Position numbers and translations under genes: made by a program
The notes under the pieces: generated by a model
The model's input: the letters and a program-made list of their open reading frames with translations, nothing else
What the model was told of the DNA's origin: nothing
Database searches by the model: none
Shown here: positions 43,949-52,859 of the stretch, piece by piece
Numbering within the stretch: position 1 is the first letter of the stretch
Layout of the letters: every line of letters starts with the position of its first letter
NCBI RefSeq assembly: GCF_900109225.1
Contig: NZ_FNZK01000007.1
Location: 1-64,000 of the forward strand
Direction: 5' to 3'
DNA: 64,000 nucleotides
Origin: Propionispira arboris
GTDB lineage: Bacteria; Bacillota; Negativicutes; Selenomonadales; Selenomonadaceae

Positions 43949-45766
43949 ATGGAGACATATCAACGATCGATGAAAAATCAAATTCGTTATTTATTTATTA
44001 TTCTCATGACGATGATGGTTGCAGTGGTGAGTTTTATTGCTTTTTATTATTGGAAATTATCGATTGATGATATGGTCATGAAAATTCAGGAAGAAGCGAA
44101 TACCGCTATTTTACATGAAATAGAAAATTTCATTACAACTCCTTTAGATATGAATGAAAGAAATAGTTTGTTCATTAAGAGCGGTCTTGTCGATATAAAT
44201 AATGCAGACAATCGAGAAGATTTTTTTTCGAGTGTTATGCAAACAGCACCACGAAATGTATATAGCTTCAGCTATGGGACTCGCATGGGTGAGTATTATG
44301 GTGTAAGGCGCAATCACGAAAATCAGTTAGAATTTATGAAAAGCGATAAAACGACACAAGGACATTCAAAATATTATGCGGCAAATGATGATTTTAGTGA
44401 AGGTGAATTGCGATTGACATTAGGTGCATTTGATCCGCGGACTAGAAGCTGGTATCAACTTGCCGAACAAACACATAAACCAATCTTTTCTCCTGTGTAT
44501 AAACATTTTATTATGCACGATCTGGCACTTTCAGCTTCATATCCTATTTATAATGTAACGGGCGACTTAATGGGAGTTATGGGAACTCATATTCTTTTAT
44601 CAGAAATGAATCAGAAGCTAAAAGAAGTAGTCCGTGACAAAAATGCGATTGCTTATATCGTAGAAAAAAATTCCGGCGAACTAGTTGCCAACACCGAAGA
44701 TGAATCAAATTTTGTTGTAGATCAGGCAGGGACGATTGATCGAATCGACAGTATGCAGATTAAAAATAAAATTATTCACACAGCGCTGGAAAATTATCAT
44801 GAGGATGAAAAACCTGAGTTTATGGAAGATACGACAAAAGGCCAATGGTATATTAAAATATCTGAATTGAAAAAAAACGGTTTAAATTGGTTGATTATTA
44901 TGGCGATGCCAGAAGATCATTCTATTGTTGAACTTAAGCAAAGCATTATTTTTTCGGTATTTTTATCTGTTTTAACGATTATCATTGCAATTGTGATCTG
45001 GACAAAAAAAATAGATCAATATTTAAGGCCGATTTATGAATTGATTTCTATTACGGAAGAATATGGGTTAGGTGATTTTTCAAAGCGAGCCAATATATCC
45101 AAACGAGATGAGGTTGGTAAGTTAGGGTCAGCATTTAATAAAATGGCAGAGGAATTAGAAGTACTGATCAATCATTTAGAAAATAAAGTTGTTGAACGAA
45201 CGCAAGAATTGGAACGAAGAAATACAGAACTCGCAAAAGCGAAAGAACAGATGGAGCTTTCTGCTCAGACCGATTTTTTAACAGGGTTGTATAACAGAAA
45301 ATTTATTATACAACAAATTGAAACGGAAATAGAAAATTTCGGGACTAAATATGATGGATTTGCCATTGTTATGATGGATCTGGATTATTTTAAAAAAATA
45401 AACGATGAATATGGACATGATTGCGGCGATTTAGTTCTAAAAGATACTGCTATGATTATGCAGCAAGTAGTTCGTAAGCAAGACTGTGTTTCTCGTTGGG
45501 GCGGCGAAGAATTTTTAGTATTTTTGCCAAAAACAACGTTAATACAGGCGATTGAAATTGCTGAACTGCTACGGAGTGGTATAGAGGAACATGCATTTGT
45601 TTGTAAAAAAACACCGTTGAAAGCGACGATGACTTTAGGGATTGCTATGTACAAAGACGGGCTTAGCTTGGATGAAGTAATTAAAAATGCAGATATTGCC
45701 GTGTATAAAGGGAAAAAGAATGGACGGAATCAAGTATGTTGTTTCGAACAATTGGCAGAGCATTAA
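43949..45766 (+). CDS. Membrane diguanylate cyclase (dCACHE-HAMP-GGDEF)
   Basis: About 605 residues. Membrane segment 1 is near residues 14-34. A periplasmic dCACHE-type sensor follows (GAFDPRTRSWYQLAEQ, LALSASYPIYNVTGDLMGVMG). Membrane segment 2 is near 330-350, then a HAMP domain, a coiled coil (LENKVVERTQELERRN) and a GGDEF domain from about 445 (DFLTGLYNRKF, DLDYFKKINDEYGHDCGD, RWGGEEF). The catalytic GGEEF is intact and an RxxD inhibitory site (RKQD) lies five residues before RWGG. It should make cyclic di-GMP in response to an extracellular small molecule. The ATG at 43949 is 13 bases after GGGGAGG, a long spacing. Confidence 0.93.
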   Translation: METYQRSMKNQIRYLFIILMTMMVAVVSFIAFYYWKLSIDDMVMKIQEEANTAILHEIENFITTPLDMNERNSLFIKSGLVDINNADNREDFFSSVMQTAPRNVYSFSYGTRMGEYYGVRRNHENQLEFMKSDKTTQGHSKYYAANDDFSEGELRLTLGAFDPRTRSWYQLAEQTHKPIFSPVYKHFIMHDLALSASYPIYNVTGDLMGVMGTHILLSEMNQKLKEVVRDKNAIAYIVEKNSGELVANTEDESNFVVDQAGTIDRIDSMQIKNKIIHTALENYHEDEKPEFMEDTTKGQWYIKISELKKNGLNWLIIMAMPEDHSIVELKQSIIFSVFLSVLTIIIAIVIWTKKIDQYLRPIYELISITEEYGLGDFSKRANISKRDEVGKLGSAFNKMAEELEVLINHLENKVVERTQELERRNTELAKAKEQMELSAQTDFLTGLYNRKFIIQQIETEIENFGTKYDGFAIVMMDLDYFKKINDEYGHDCGDLVLKDTAMIMQQVVRKQDCVSRWGGEEFLVFLPKTTLIQAIEIAELLRSGIEEHAFVCKKTPLKATMTLGIAMYKDGLSLDEVIKNADIAVYKGKKNGRNQVCCFEQLAEH

Positions 45767-45889
45767 TATATAGCATTTGTAAAGTTGCTCTTGCATAAAA
45801 TTAGCAAAGTGTTAAAATAAAACTATATAATAATTATTATCGATTAGCAAAAATTTTTATCTTACAAAGGTAATAAAGGAGAGTTTCAT

Positions 45890-47416
45890 ATGAATAAATC
45901 TTCGCAGATGGAGCCAGTCATTATTGTTTTATTTGGAGCGTCGGGTGATTTGTCAGCACGCAAGGTAATTCCTGCTTTATATAATTTGCATCTTGATGGT
46001 TTATTGCCACAGCAGTATGCAATTGTTGGTGTAGCGAGAAGTTCTCTGACTGAGGAAACGCTTCGCGAGCGTTTTCGGCAGGGTGTTGATCAATATTCTC
46101 GGCGGGGACCTGCCAAGGAACAGGAATGGGATGCTTTTGCGGAGCATCTTCATTATATACAGTCGAACTATGATGAACCAACGTTGTATGATCGCTTGAC
46201 GAAACTTGGTGATACTGGATGGGAAACACCACCCAATATTGTCTTTTATCTGGCGACACCACCCAATTTATTTACTATTGTTATTGATCAATTAGGACGC
46301 TTTTCGGAACTTCAGGGTGATATCCGCTATCGCATTGTCATTGAAAAACCATTTGGCCATGATTTGCATTCAGCTAAAGCTTTAAATCAACGATTACTGC
46401 AAGTTTTTGAAGAAAAGCAGATTTATCGGATTGATCATTATCTAGGCAAAGAAACCGTGCAGAATATTTTGGCGTTCCGTTTTGGCAATGCCATGTGGGA
46501 GCCTGTTTGGAATCGAAATTTCATTGATCATGTGCAAATTACCGTATCGGAAAAAATTGGTATTGGTCGTCGCGGCCAGTATTATGATTCAGCCGGTGCT
46601 TTGCGGGATATGATACAAAATCATTTGATGCAGCTTTTGTGCTTAATTGCTATGGAAGCACCTACGGAATTTACAGCGGATCAAATTCGCAACAAAAAAG
46701 TAGATGTCATGCATGCGATTCGAGCTATTAATAAAGCAGACGTTCCGGCTTTTGCCGTTCGGGGGCAATATGGACAAGGCTGGATGGATGGACAGCCAGT
46801 GCAAGCCTATCGCTGTGAAAAAGATGTCGATATTAATTCTAATACTGAAACCTTTGCAGCTTTGAAATTATTTGTGGATAACTGGCGTTGGCAAGGCGTT
46901 CCTTTTTATTTGCGGACTGGTAAATGTATGCCTGGTCGTGTTTCGGAGATTTCACTGCAATTTAGACCAGTGCCGCATCATCCGTTTGCTCATTTAAATA
47001 CGCAGGTTTTTCAGCCAAATCGTTTGGTGCTGCAAATTGAACCGAATGAAGGGGTGGTTCTTAGAACTCAGGCCAAAGAACCGGGAATGGGGATGAAATT
47101 GAAACCAGTTGATATGAGTTATTGTTATCAAGATGTATTTCATCAGGCATCACCGGATGCGTATGAAACATTGCTGGTGGATATCATGCGTAATGATCCG
47201 GGGCTGTTTATGCGAGCGGATCAGGTTGAAGCTGCATGGAGTGTAATCGATCCAATTTTAGAGGTGTGGAGCGAAAATACAGAACTTAATTTTCCAAATT
47301 ATCAAGCAGGGCAATGGGGGCCGCCTGAAGCGGAAAGTTTAGTTGCACAGGATAGACGTACCTGGCTTTTACCAATTTCTTTTGAACCGAAACGGGGAGG
47401 TTGTTCTGTTGAATAA
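45890..47416 (+). CDS. zwf: Glucose-6-phosphate 1-dehydrogenase
   Basis: A 508-residue enzyme of normal length. The NADP site is LFGASGDLSARKVIPALYNL, the EKPFGHD segment follows, and the active site is RIDHYLGKETVQN. It oxidises glucose-6-phosphate to 6-phosphogluconolactone, making NADPH. AAAGGAGAG precedes the ATG. A promoter-like TTGCAT-N16-TAAAAT lies at 45791-45818. It is the first gene of a zwf-pgl-gnd operon, the complete oxidative pentose phosphate branch. Confidence 0.96.
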   Translation: MNKSSQMEPVIIVLFGASGDLSARKVIPALYNLHLDGLLPQQYAIVGVARSSLTEETLRERFRQGVDQYSRRGPAKEQEWDAFAEHLHYIQSNYDEPTLYDRLTKLGDTGWETPPNIVFYLATPPNLFTIVIDQLGRFSELQGDIRYRIVIEKPFGHDLHSAKALNQRLLQVFEEKQIYRIDHYLGKETVQNILAFRFGNAMWEPVWNRNFIDHVQITVSEKIGIGRRGQYYDSAGALRDMIQNHLMQLLCLIAMEAPTEFTADQIRNKKVDVMHAIRAINKADVPAFAVRGQYGQGWMDGQPVQAYRCEKDVDINSNTETFAALKLFVDNWRWQGVPFYLRTGKCMPGRVSEISLQFRPVPHHPFAHLNTQVFQPNRLVLQIEPNEGVVLRTQAKEPGMGMKLKPVDMSYCYQDVFHQASPDAYETLLVDIMRNDPGLFMRADQVEAAWSVIDPILEVWSENTELNFPNYQAGQWGPPEAESLVAQDRRTWLLPISFEPKRGGCSVE

Positions 47417-48128
47417 AATTTATCAAAATATGAATGAATTATGTGTGGCTGGAGCAAATTTATTTGTGGAAGAAGCGCAAAAAGCGATTGTGGCAAGAGG
47501 TCGTTTTTCGGTGGCTCTTTCTGGCGGTTCCACGCCGCGCCGATTATTTGAAGAGATTGCGAAAAAAGAGTGGCATGAAAAATTAGATTGGCAGCGAATT
47601 TTTGTCTTTTGGGGCGATGAACGTTTTGTTCCTGCGGATGATGCCCAGAGCAATCAAAAAATGGCACGGGAAAGTTTATTGCGTTATGTGCCAATTCCCG
47701 AAGAAAATATTTTCCCAATTCCGTTTGCGGAAACTCCTATAGAATCAGCAGAAAAATATGAAGCAGTTCTTAAACAATTTTTCATGGATTCATGGCCGCA
47801 AATTGATCTTATTTTACTAGGCTTGGGTCCGGATGGACATACAGCCTCTCTATTTCCTGGATCAAATGCCTTAAATGAAGAGACACGCTGGGTTTGTCCG
47901 TCTAAAACAAAAGTGCCGGGGCCGGAACGAATTACATTGACTTTTCCTGTTTTAAACCGGGCGGGTCTTGTCTGTTTTATGGTAACCGGAAAAGAAAAGG
48001 CAGAAATGGTAAAACAGATTTTAAAACCTGTTTCGACAGAATTGATTTATCCAGCTCAGCGTATTCAACCGCTCACAGGCCGGTTGATTTGGCTGCTTGA
48101 TCAAGCAGCAGCTCAGCTTATTTCTTGA
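47409..48128 (+). CDS. pgl: 6-Phosphogluconolactonase
   Basis: A 239-residue DevB/SOL-type lactonase. Marks include VALSGGSTPRRLFEEIA, FWGDERFVPADDAQSNQKMA and LLGLGPDGHTASLFPGS. It hydrolyses the lactone made by Zwf. GGGGAGG at 47394-47400 sets a TTG start at 47409, so the gene overlaps the zwf stop by 8 bases and translation is probably coupled. The frame is open from 47343, but that start has no ribosome site. Confidence 0.94.
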   Translation: MNKIYQNMNELCVAGANLFVEEAQKAIVARGRFSVALSGGSTPRRLFEEIAKKEWHEKLDWQRIFVFWGDERFVPADDAQSNQKMARESLLRYVPIPEENIFPIPFAETPIESAEKYEAVLKQFFMDSWPQIDLILLGLGPDGHTASLFPGSNALNEETRWVCPSKTKVPGPERITLTFPVLNRAGLVCFMVTGKEKAEMVKQILKPVSTELIYPAQRIQPLTGRLIWLLDQAAAQLIS

Positions 48129-48161
48129 AGTTTATAGAATAAAAAAATAGAGGTGGATGGT

Positions 48162-49592
48162 ATGGATAAAAAATATGATATCGGACTGATTGGTTTAGCT
48201 GTCATGGGGCAGAATTTGGTTTTGAATATGAGCAATCATGGTTTTGCTGTTGCTGTTTACAATCGGACAGCTGGTAAAACAGATGAATTTAAACATACAA
48301 CAGCTGCATCGGATATGATTGGGGCAGCCTATACAATTCCGAATTTTATCAAAATGCTTAAAAAACCGCGCAAGGTTATGCTGATGGTAAAAGCGGGTGC
48401 ACCAGTGGATGATGTCATTTCTGAACTTGTTCCTTATTTAGAAGCAGGCGACATTATTATTGATGGGGGGAATTCGTTCTTCATGGACACCCAGCGCCGT
48501 TATAGTGAATTAGCTGATAAACAGATTCGGTTTATTGGTATGGGGGTTTCTGGCGGTGAAGAAGGGGCTCTCAATGGACCTAGCCTCATGCCTGGTGGTG
48601 ATCTTTCAGCTTATGAGGAAGTTGCTACTATTTATCGGACGATTGCTGCTCAGGTAATGGATGGACCCTGTTGTGCATATATTGGTCAAGGCGGAGCTGG
48701 CCATTATGTGAAAATGGTGCATAATGGCATCGAATATGGAGATATGCAGTTAATCAGCGAAGCCTATTACATTATGAAAACAGTTTTAGGCTTAACAGCG
48801 GCTGAAATGTATCAGGTTTTTGATGAATGGAATCAGGGAGAATTGAATTCTTATCTCATTGAGATCACACGTGACATCTTCTTGAAGCAGGATGAAAAAA
48901 CAGGTAGACCGTTGCTCGAGATGATTTTAGATAAAGCCGGACAAAAAGGAACAGGTAAATGGACGTCACAAAGTGCCCTCGATCTTGGCGTTCCGGTACC
49001 GACCATTACGGAGGCTGTCTTTGCCAGATGCATGTCTTCGTATAAGGATGAACGCATAGCTGCATCAACTATTTTAACAGGTCCTGAAATCCACTATACG
49101 GGTGATCGCAAAAAATTGATTCAGGCCATTCATGATGCGCTGTATGCATCAAAAATTTGTTCTTATGCGCAAGGTTTTGCTTTGCTTAAGGCCGCAAGTG
49201 CTGAATATAAATGGGATTTGAATTATGGCGATATGGCGTTGCTATGGCGGGGCGGCTGTATTATTCGGGCTCAATTCTTAGATCGGATCAAAGCGGCTTT
49301 TGTGAAAAATGCTAAGTTGACCAATCTTATGATGGATCCATTTTTCCAGGATATCTTGAGTCGAATGCAGGATAACTGGCGTTTGGTGACTACGATCTGT
49401 AAACAGCAAGGAATTCCGGCACCAGCTTTTAGTGCCTCCTTAGACTATTACGATAGCTATCGACAGCCAGTATTAAGTGCCAATATGATTCAAGCCCAGC
49501 GAGATTATTTTGGCGCTCATACGTATGAAAGAACCGATACAAAGGGAATTTTTCATACGCAGTGGCTAGAGGAATTAATGCATAAAGATTAG
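48162..49592 (+). CDS. gnd: 6-Phosphogluconate dehydrogenase (decarboxylating)
   Basis: A 476-residue enzyme of the long NADP-dependent form. The cofactor site is IGLAVMGQNLVLNMSNHGF, substrate residues are in GVSGGEEGALNGPSLMPGG, and GQGGAGHYVKMVHNGIEYGD contains the catalytic Lys. It converts 6-phosphogluconate to ribulose-5-phosphate and CO2. AGAGGTGG sets the ATG at 48162; an in-frame GTG at 48153 is less likely. It is the third gene of the operon. Confidence 0.96.
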   Translation: MDKKYDIGLIGLAVMGQNLVLNMSNHGFAVAVYNRTAGKTDEFKHTTAASDMIGAAYTIPNFIKMLKKPRKVMLMVKAGAPVDDVISELVPYLEAGDIIIDGGNSFFMDTQRRYSELADKQIRFIGMGVSGGEEGALNGPSLMPGGDLSAYEEVATIYRTIAAQVMDGPCCAYIGQGGAGHYVKMVHNGIEYGDMQLISEAYYIMKTVLGLTAAEMYQVFDEWNQGELNSYLIEITRDIFLKQDEKTGRPLLEMILDKAGQKGTGKWTSQSALDLGVPVPTITEAVFARCMSSYKDERIAASTILTGPEIHYTGDRKKLIQAIHDALYASKICSYAQGFALLKAASAEYKWDLNYGDMALLWRGGCIIRAQFLDRIKAAFVKNAKLTNLMMDPFFQDILSRMQDNWRLVTTICKQQGIPAPAFSASLDYYDSYRQPVLSANMIQAQRDYFGAHTYERTDTKGIFHTQWLEELMHKD

Positions 49593-49638
49593 CCGACGTT
49601 TTCAGAAAAAATAGAACGATAAAAAAAGGAGAATTTAT

Positions 49639-50139
49639 ATGGATATTTTTGCTTATGCACTCAAAATGGAGCTTGATGGTGAAGCCTATTATACTGAGCT
49701 GGCTAAACATGCTGGTTATAAAGATCTGGAAGTTGTTTTCCTGGATTTAGCGGAGGCTGAAAAACGTCATTACGAAATCATTAAAGAGGCAAGAGATGCG
49801 GGGCATTATACGCTTACGCCAGGTCCAATGCCAACTATTCCTAATGTCTTTGCTTTTCCCGATGAACTTAAAGAAAAATCGCCGGAATGGCTGGCTCAGT
49901 GGAAAAAAGAACAACTTGATGTCTATCAGGCCGCTCTTTTAAAAGAACAACAAAGCGTTACGCTTTATCAGGATTTGAAAACAAAGGTAGTTACGGTAGA
50001 AGAAAAAGATATTTGCGAGCGTTTGGCTTTAGAAGAAACAAAGCATGTCCATGTCATCGAGGATCTTATTGAAATGCTCAATCATGTTAATGATTGGGTT
50101 GAGGCAGCAGAATTCAATCCTAAAGATGATGCCTATTAA
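49639..50139 (+). CDS. Ferritin-like (rubrerythrin-type) di-iron protein without rubredoxin
   Basis: A 166-residue four-helix protein. Helix pairs carry ALKMELDGEAYYTEL with AEAEKRHYEI, and LLKEQQSVTLYQDL with ALEETKHVHV; the Glu and ExxH residues fit a di-iron site. It lacks the rubredoxin domain of the protein at 34099. It may handle iron or peroxide. AAGGAG precedes the ATG, 46 bases after gnd with no terminator between, so it may be read with the NADPH-producing operon. Confidence 0.8.
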   Translation: MDIFAYALKMELDGEAYYTELAKHAGYKDLEVVFLDLAEAEKRHYEIIKEARDAGHYTLTPGPMPTIPNVFAFPDELKEKSPEWLAQWKKEQLDVYQAALLKEQQSVTLYQDLKTKVVTVEEKDICERLALEETKHVHVIEDLIEMLNHVNDWVEAAEFNPKDDAY

Positions 50140-50191
50140 AAATAACGAATCGTTATATAAACAGGCTGTCAAAAACCTTATTTGTAAAAAT

Positions 50192-50237
50192 AAAGCTGCT
50201 TCAAACAAGATAGAAATCTTGTTTAAGCAGCTTTTTT
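50192..50237 (+). terminator. Terminator after the ferritin-like gene
   Basis: AAAGCTGCTTCAAACAAGAT pairs with ATCTTGTTTAAGCAGCTTT around AGAA, with a T-run after it. Confidence 0.93.
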
Positions 50238-50363
50238 CATATTTGTCTATTTGATAATTCTTTAGTTGGTAAAAAGGAGTTTTGCTGATTTTGCGTAAAT
50301 AATACGATAGGAGATATAGCGAGCCTTGCGCACAATTCTATTTATTCAGAGGAGGGATGGAGA

Positions 50364-50870
50364 ATGAATAAAGCTTATATAATGCAACAGGTTTGGCGAT
50401 TTTTATTTTGTTTGGTTCTTTTATTTGCTGGCAGCAGTATCGCTCAGGCAGATTCTTTATTGCCGAGTACCCGCTGGGCGGGCTATATGAATTATACGAA
50501 TTCCAGGTTTGGTTATTCCATTGAGGTTCCTAATTCTTTTGTTTTGATTTTTAAACCAGATAATGCCGATGGCGCTATTTTTAAGGACAATACTTTTAAT
50601 CGAAACCTGCGAGTATATGCTACGTATTTTAATACAGCGTATGAAGAGCAGCTTAAAAATTTACATGGAAAAGTAACATACAGCGATCTGCAAGATGATT
50701 GGTATGTGATTTCCTGGCTGGATCAAGGTATGATTTATTATAAAAAAGTATATTTCACAAAAGAAGAATCGGCGGGATTTATCTTAGAATATCCAGTTGG
50801 TGAAAAAGAAATGATGGATGAAGTAGTGAGTCATATTGCTGAAACATTAACTCCGAGATGGAAAAAATAA
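50364..50870 (+). CDS. Exported hypothetical protein
   Basis: 168 residues. A signal peptide covers about residues 1-30 (FLFCLVLLFAGSSIAQA then DSLLP). The mature part begins with YTNSRFGYSIEVPNSF, a pattern common in small exported Firmicutes proteins of unknown role, and is rich in aromatic and charged residues. GGAGGG precedes the ATG. It sits alone between the ferritin-like gene and the kdp operon. Confidence 0.75.
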   Translation: MNKAYIMQQVWRFLFCLVLLFAGSSIAQADSLLPSTRWAGYMNYTNSRFGYSIEVPNSFVLIFKPDNADGAIFKDNTFNRNLRVYATYFNTAYEEQLKNLHGKVTYSDLQDDWYVISWLDQGMIYYKKVYFTKEESAGFILEYPVGEKEMMDEVVSHIAETLTPRWKK

Positions 50871-50953
50871 AGGCTATTTCTGTTGATATATCGAAGCTGA
50901 TTGCCAAATTTATGGTGGTCGGCTTTTTTTGCATGGTATTTTAGCGGATAATC

Positions 50954-50970
50954 TTTACACTTTCTTTATA
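50954..50970 (+). promoter_or_regulatory. KdpE-type operator upstream of kdpFABC
   Basis: TTTACA-CTTTC-TTTATA forms the 6-5-6 direct repeat of the E. coli KdpE site (TTTATA-N5-TTTACA) with the halves swapped. A -10 TATAAT at 51014-51019 has no good -35, as expected for an activator-dependent promoter. The operator centre is about 64 bases before the implied start. Confidence 0.7.
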
Positions 50971-51050
50971 TAAATGGAATCATTATTGACGACATCTTTA
51001 CGGAGAATGGATTTATAATGAGAACAAGCAAACGAAAGGGGCTCAGGGGT

Positions 51051-51137
51051 ATGGATGATTTATGGCTGGCAGCTATTTTAGCTGGAGGAATATTTGTTTA
51101 TTTAGTTTATGTCTTAATGAAACCGGAGGAATTTTAA
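51051..51137 (+). CDS. kdpF: KdpF small membrane subunit
   Basis: 28 residues, starting MDDLWLAAI and ending MKPEEF, with a single hydrophobic helix of the KdpF type. KdpF stabilises the KdpFABC potassium-pump complex. AAAGGGG precedes the ATG, the stop is 1 base before kdpA, and the kdpA Shine-Dalgarno lies inside this gene. An in-frame ATG at 51018 would add 11 basic residues. Confidence 0.85.
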   Translation: MDDLWLAAILAGGIFVYLVYVLMKPEEF

Positions 51138-51138
51138 C

Positions 51139-52845
51139 ATGTTTAGTGATATGACGTTATTTGTTGTTTTTGCAGTTGTACTTATTGCAATAGCTTTGCC
51201 ATTAGGTCGCTATATGACCAATGTATTTTTTGGCGAAAATAAAATCGTTGGTAAGTTCTTTTTACCAATCGAACGAATTTTTTATCGTTTGGCTGGTGTG
51301 AATGAAAAAACAGAAATGAATTGGCGGCAATATGCCACAGCTCTTATACTATTTAATGTATTTGGTGCAGTTTTTTTGTTTCTGATCCAATTGAGCCAGC
51401 AGGCTCTGCCACTTAATCCACAAAATTTTGGTTCTGTGGAAACTTGGCATTTGGCACTAAATACAGCGATTAGTTTTATTACCAATACGAATTGGCAGGC
51501 TTATGGCGGGGAATCTACATTAAGCTATTTCACGCAAATGACTGGTCTTACCGTGCAAAACTTTTTATCAGCGGCAACGGGGTGTGCTGTAGCAGTTGCT
51601 TTTATTAGAGGATTAACAAGGAAGTCAACGCATCTGATCGGAAATTTCTGGCTTGATTTAGTACGCTTTACAGTACGGGTTTTATTACCGATTTCCATTG
51701 TTTTGACGCTGTTTTTCGTACAGCAGGGTGTGATTCAAAATTTTGATACGTATCAAACGGTACAAACACTTGAGGGCGCAGAGCAAACGATTGCTATGGG
51801 GCCGGTTGCATCACAAGAGTCCATTAAAATGCTGGGAACGAACGGTGGTGGATTTTTTAATGCAAATTCAGCTCATCCGTTTGAAAATCCAACCCCACTT
51901 ACAAATTTCGTGCAAATGCTGGCAATATTTATAATTCCATTAGCACTTGTTTTTATGTTTGGAAATGTGACAAAAAATAAAAAACAAGGTTATGCGATTG
52001 CCGGCGCGATGTTTTTGATGTTTTTCATTATGCTGGGTGTTAATTACAGCAGTGAGATCAATGGTAATCCAATCATTGATCAAATGAATATCAGTGAGCC
52101 GACTTCTTTTGAAGGGAAGGAAGTTCGTTTCGGAATGGGAAGCTCTTCTTTATTTACAACAATCACAACGGCTGCTTCTTGCGGTGCAGTCAACAATATG
52201 CATGATAGTTTAACACCGCTTGGTGGATTAGTGCCGCTCTTACAAATGATGTTAGGTGAAATTGTTTTTGGCGGCGTTGGTGCAGGGTTTTATGGCATCA
52301 TGGTTTATGTTTTGATTACGGTGTTTATTGTTGGTCTGATGGTCGGACGTACACCGGAATATTTGGGGAAAAAGATTGAAGCGAAAGAAATGAAATTCGT
52401 CATGTTGGCCTTACTCATACCATCGGTTACTATTTTGCTGTTTAGTGCAGCAGCATCCGTATCGGATGCTGGTTTGGCGGGACTAAACAATGATGGGCCG
52501 CATGGGTTGAGTGAGATTTTATATGCCTTTACGTCAGGCACGGCAAATAACGGCAGTGCTTTTGCTGGATTAACGGCCAATACAGTCTTTTACGATCTGA
52601 GCCTTTCCGTCGCTATGCTGCTGGGCCGGTTTGGGGTCATTGTGCCACTTTTGGCAGTCGCCGGCAGTATGGCTGAAAAGAAAATAGCACCGAGTGGGTT
52701 AGGTACGTTTGAAACAACTGGTTTCACGTTTATGATTTTACTGGCAGGTATTGTTTTCATTATTGGTGCACTTACCTTTTTACCGGCATTGGCATTGGGG
52801 CCTATTGTAGAACAGGTTCTTATGATACAGGGAATAACATTTTAA
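51139..52845 (+). CDS. kdpA: Potassium-transporting ATPase subunit A
   Basis: A 568-residue channel-like subunit of normal length with about ten membrane helices. Selectivity-filter regions can be seen at TNTNWQAYGGEST, GTNGGGFFNANSAHPFENP, TAASCGAVNNMHDS and TSGTANNGSAFAG, one per repeated channel unit. It binds K+ from outside and passes it toward KdpB. GGAGG lies upstream within kdpF. It is part of kdpFABC-DE. Confidence 0.96.
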   Translation: MFSDMTLFVVFAVVLIAIALPLGRYMTNVFFGENKIVGKFFLPIERIFYRLAGVNEKTEMNWRQYATALILFNVFGAVFLFLIQLSQQALPLNPQNFGSVETWHLALNTAISFITNTNWQAYGGESTLSYFTQMTGLTVQNFLSAATGCAVAVAFIRGLTRKSTHLIGNFWLDLVRFTVRVLLPISIVLTLFFVQQGVIQNFDTYQTVQTLEGAEQTIAMGPVASQESIKMLGTNGGGFFNANSAHPFENPTPLTNFVQMLAIFIIPLALVFMFGNVTKNKKQGYAIAGAMFLMFFIMLGVNYSSEINGNPIIDQMNISEPTSFEGKEVRFGMGSSSLFTTITTAASCGAVNNMHDSLTPLGGLVPLLQMMLGEIVFGGVGAGFYGIMVYVLITVFIVGLMVGRTPEYLGKKIEAKEMKFVMLALLIPSVTILLFSAAASVSDAGLAGLNNDGPHGLSEILYAFTSGTANNGSAFAGLTANTVFYDLSLSVAMLLGRFGVIVPLLAVAGSMAEKKIAPSGLGTFETTGFTFMILLAGIVFIIGALTFLPALALGPIVEQVLMIQGITF

Positions 52846-52859
52846 AGGAGCTATAGAAT

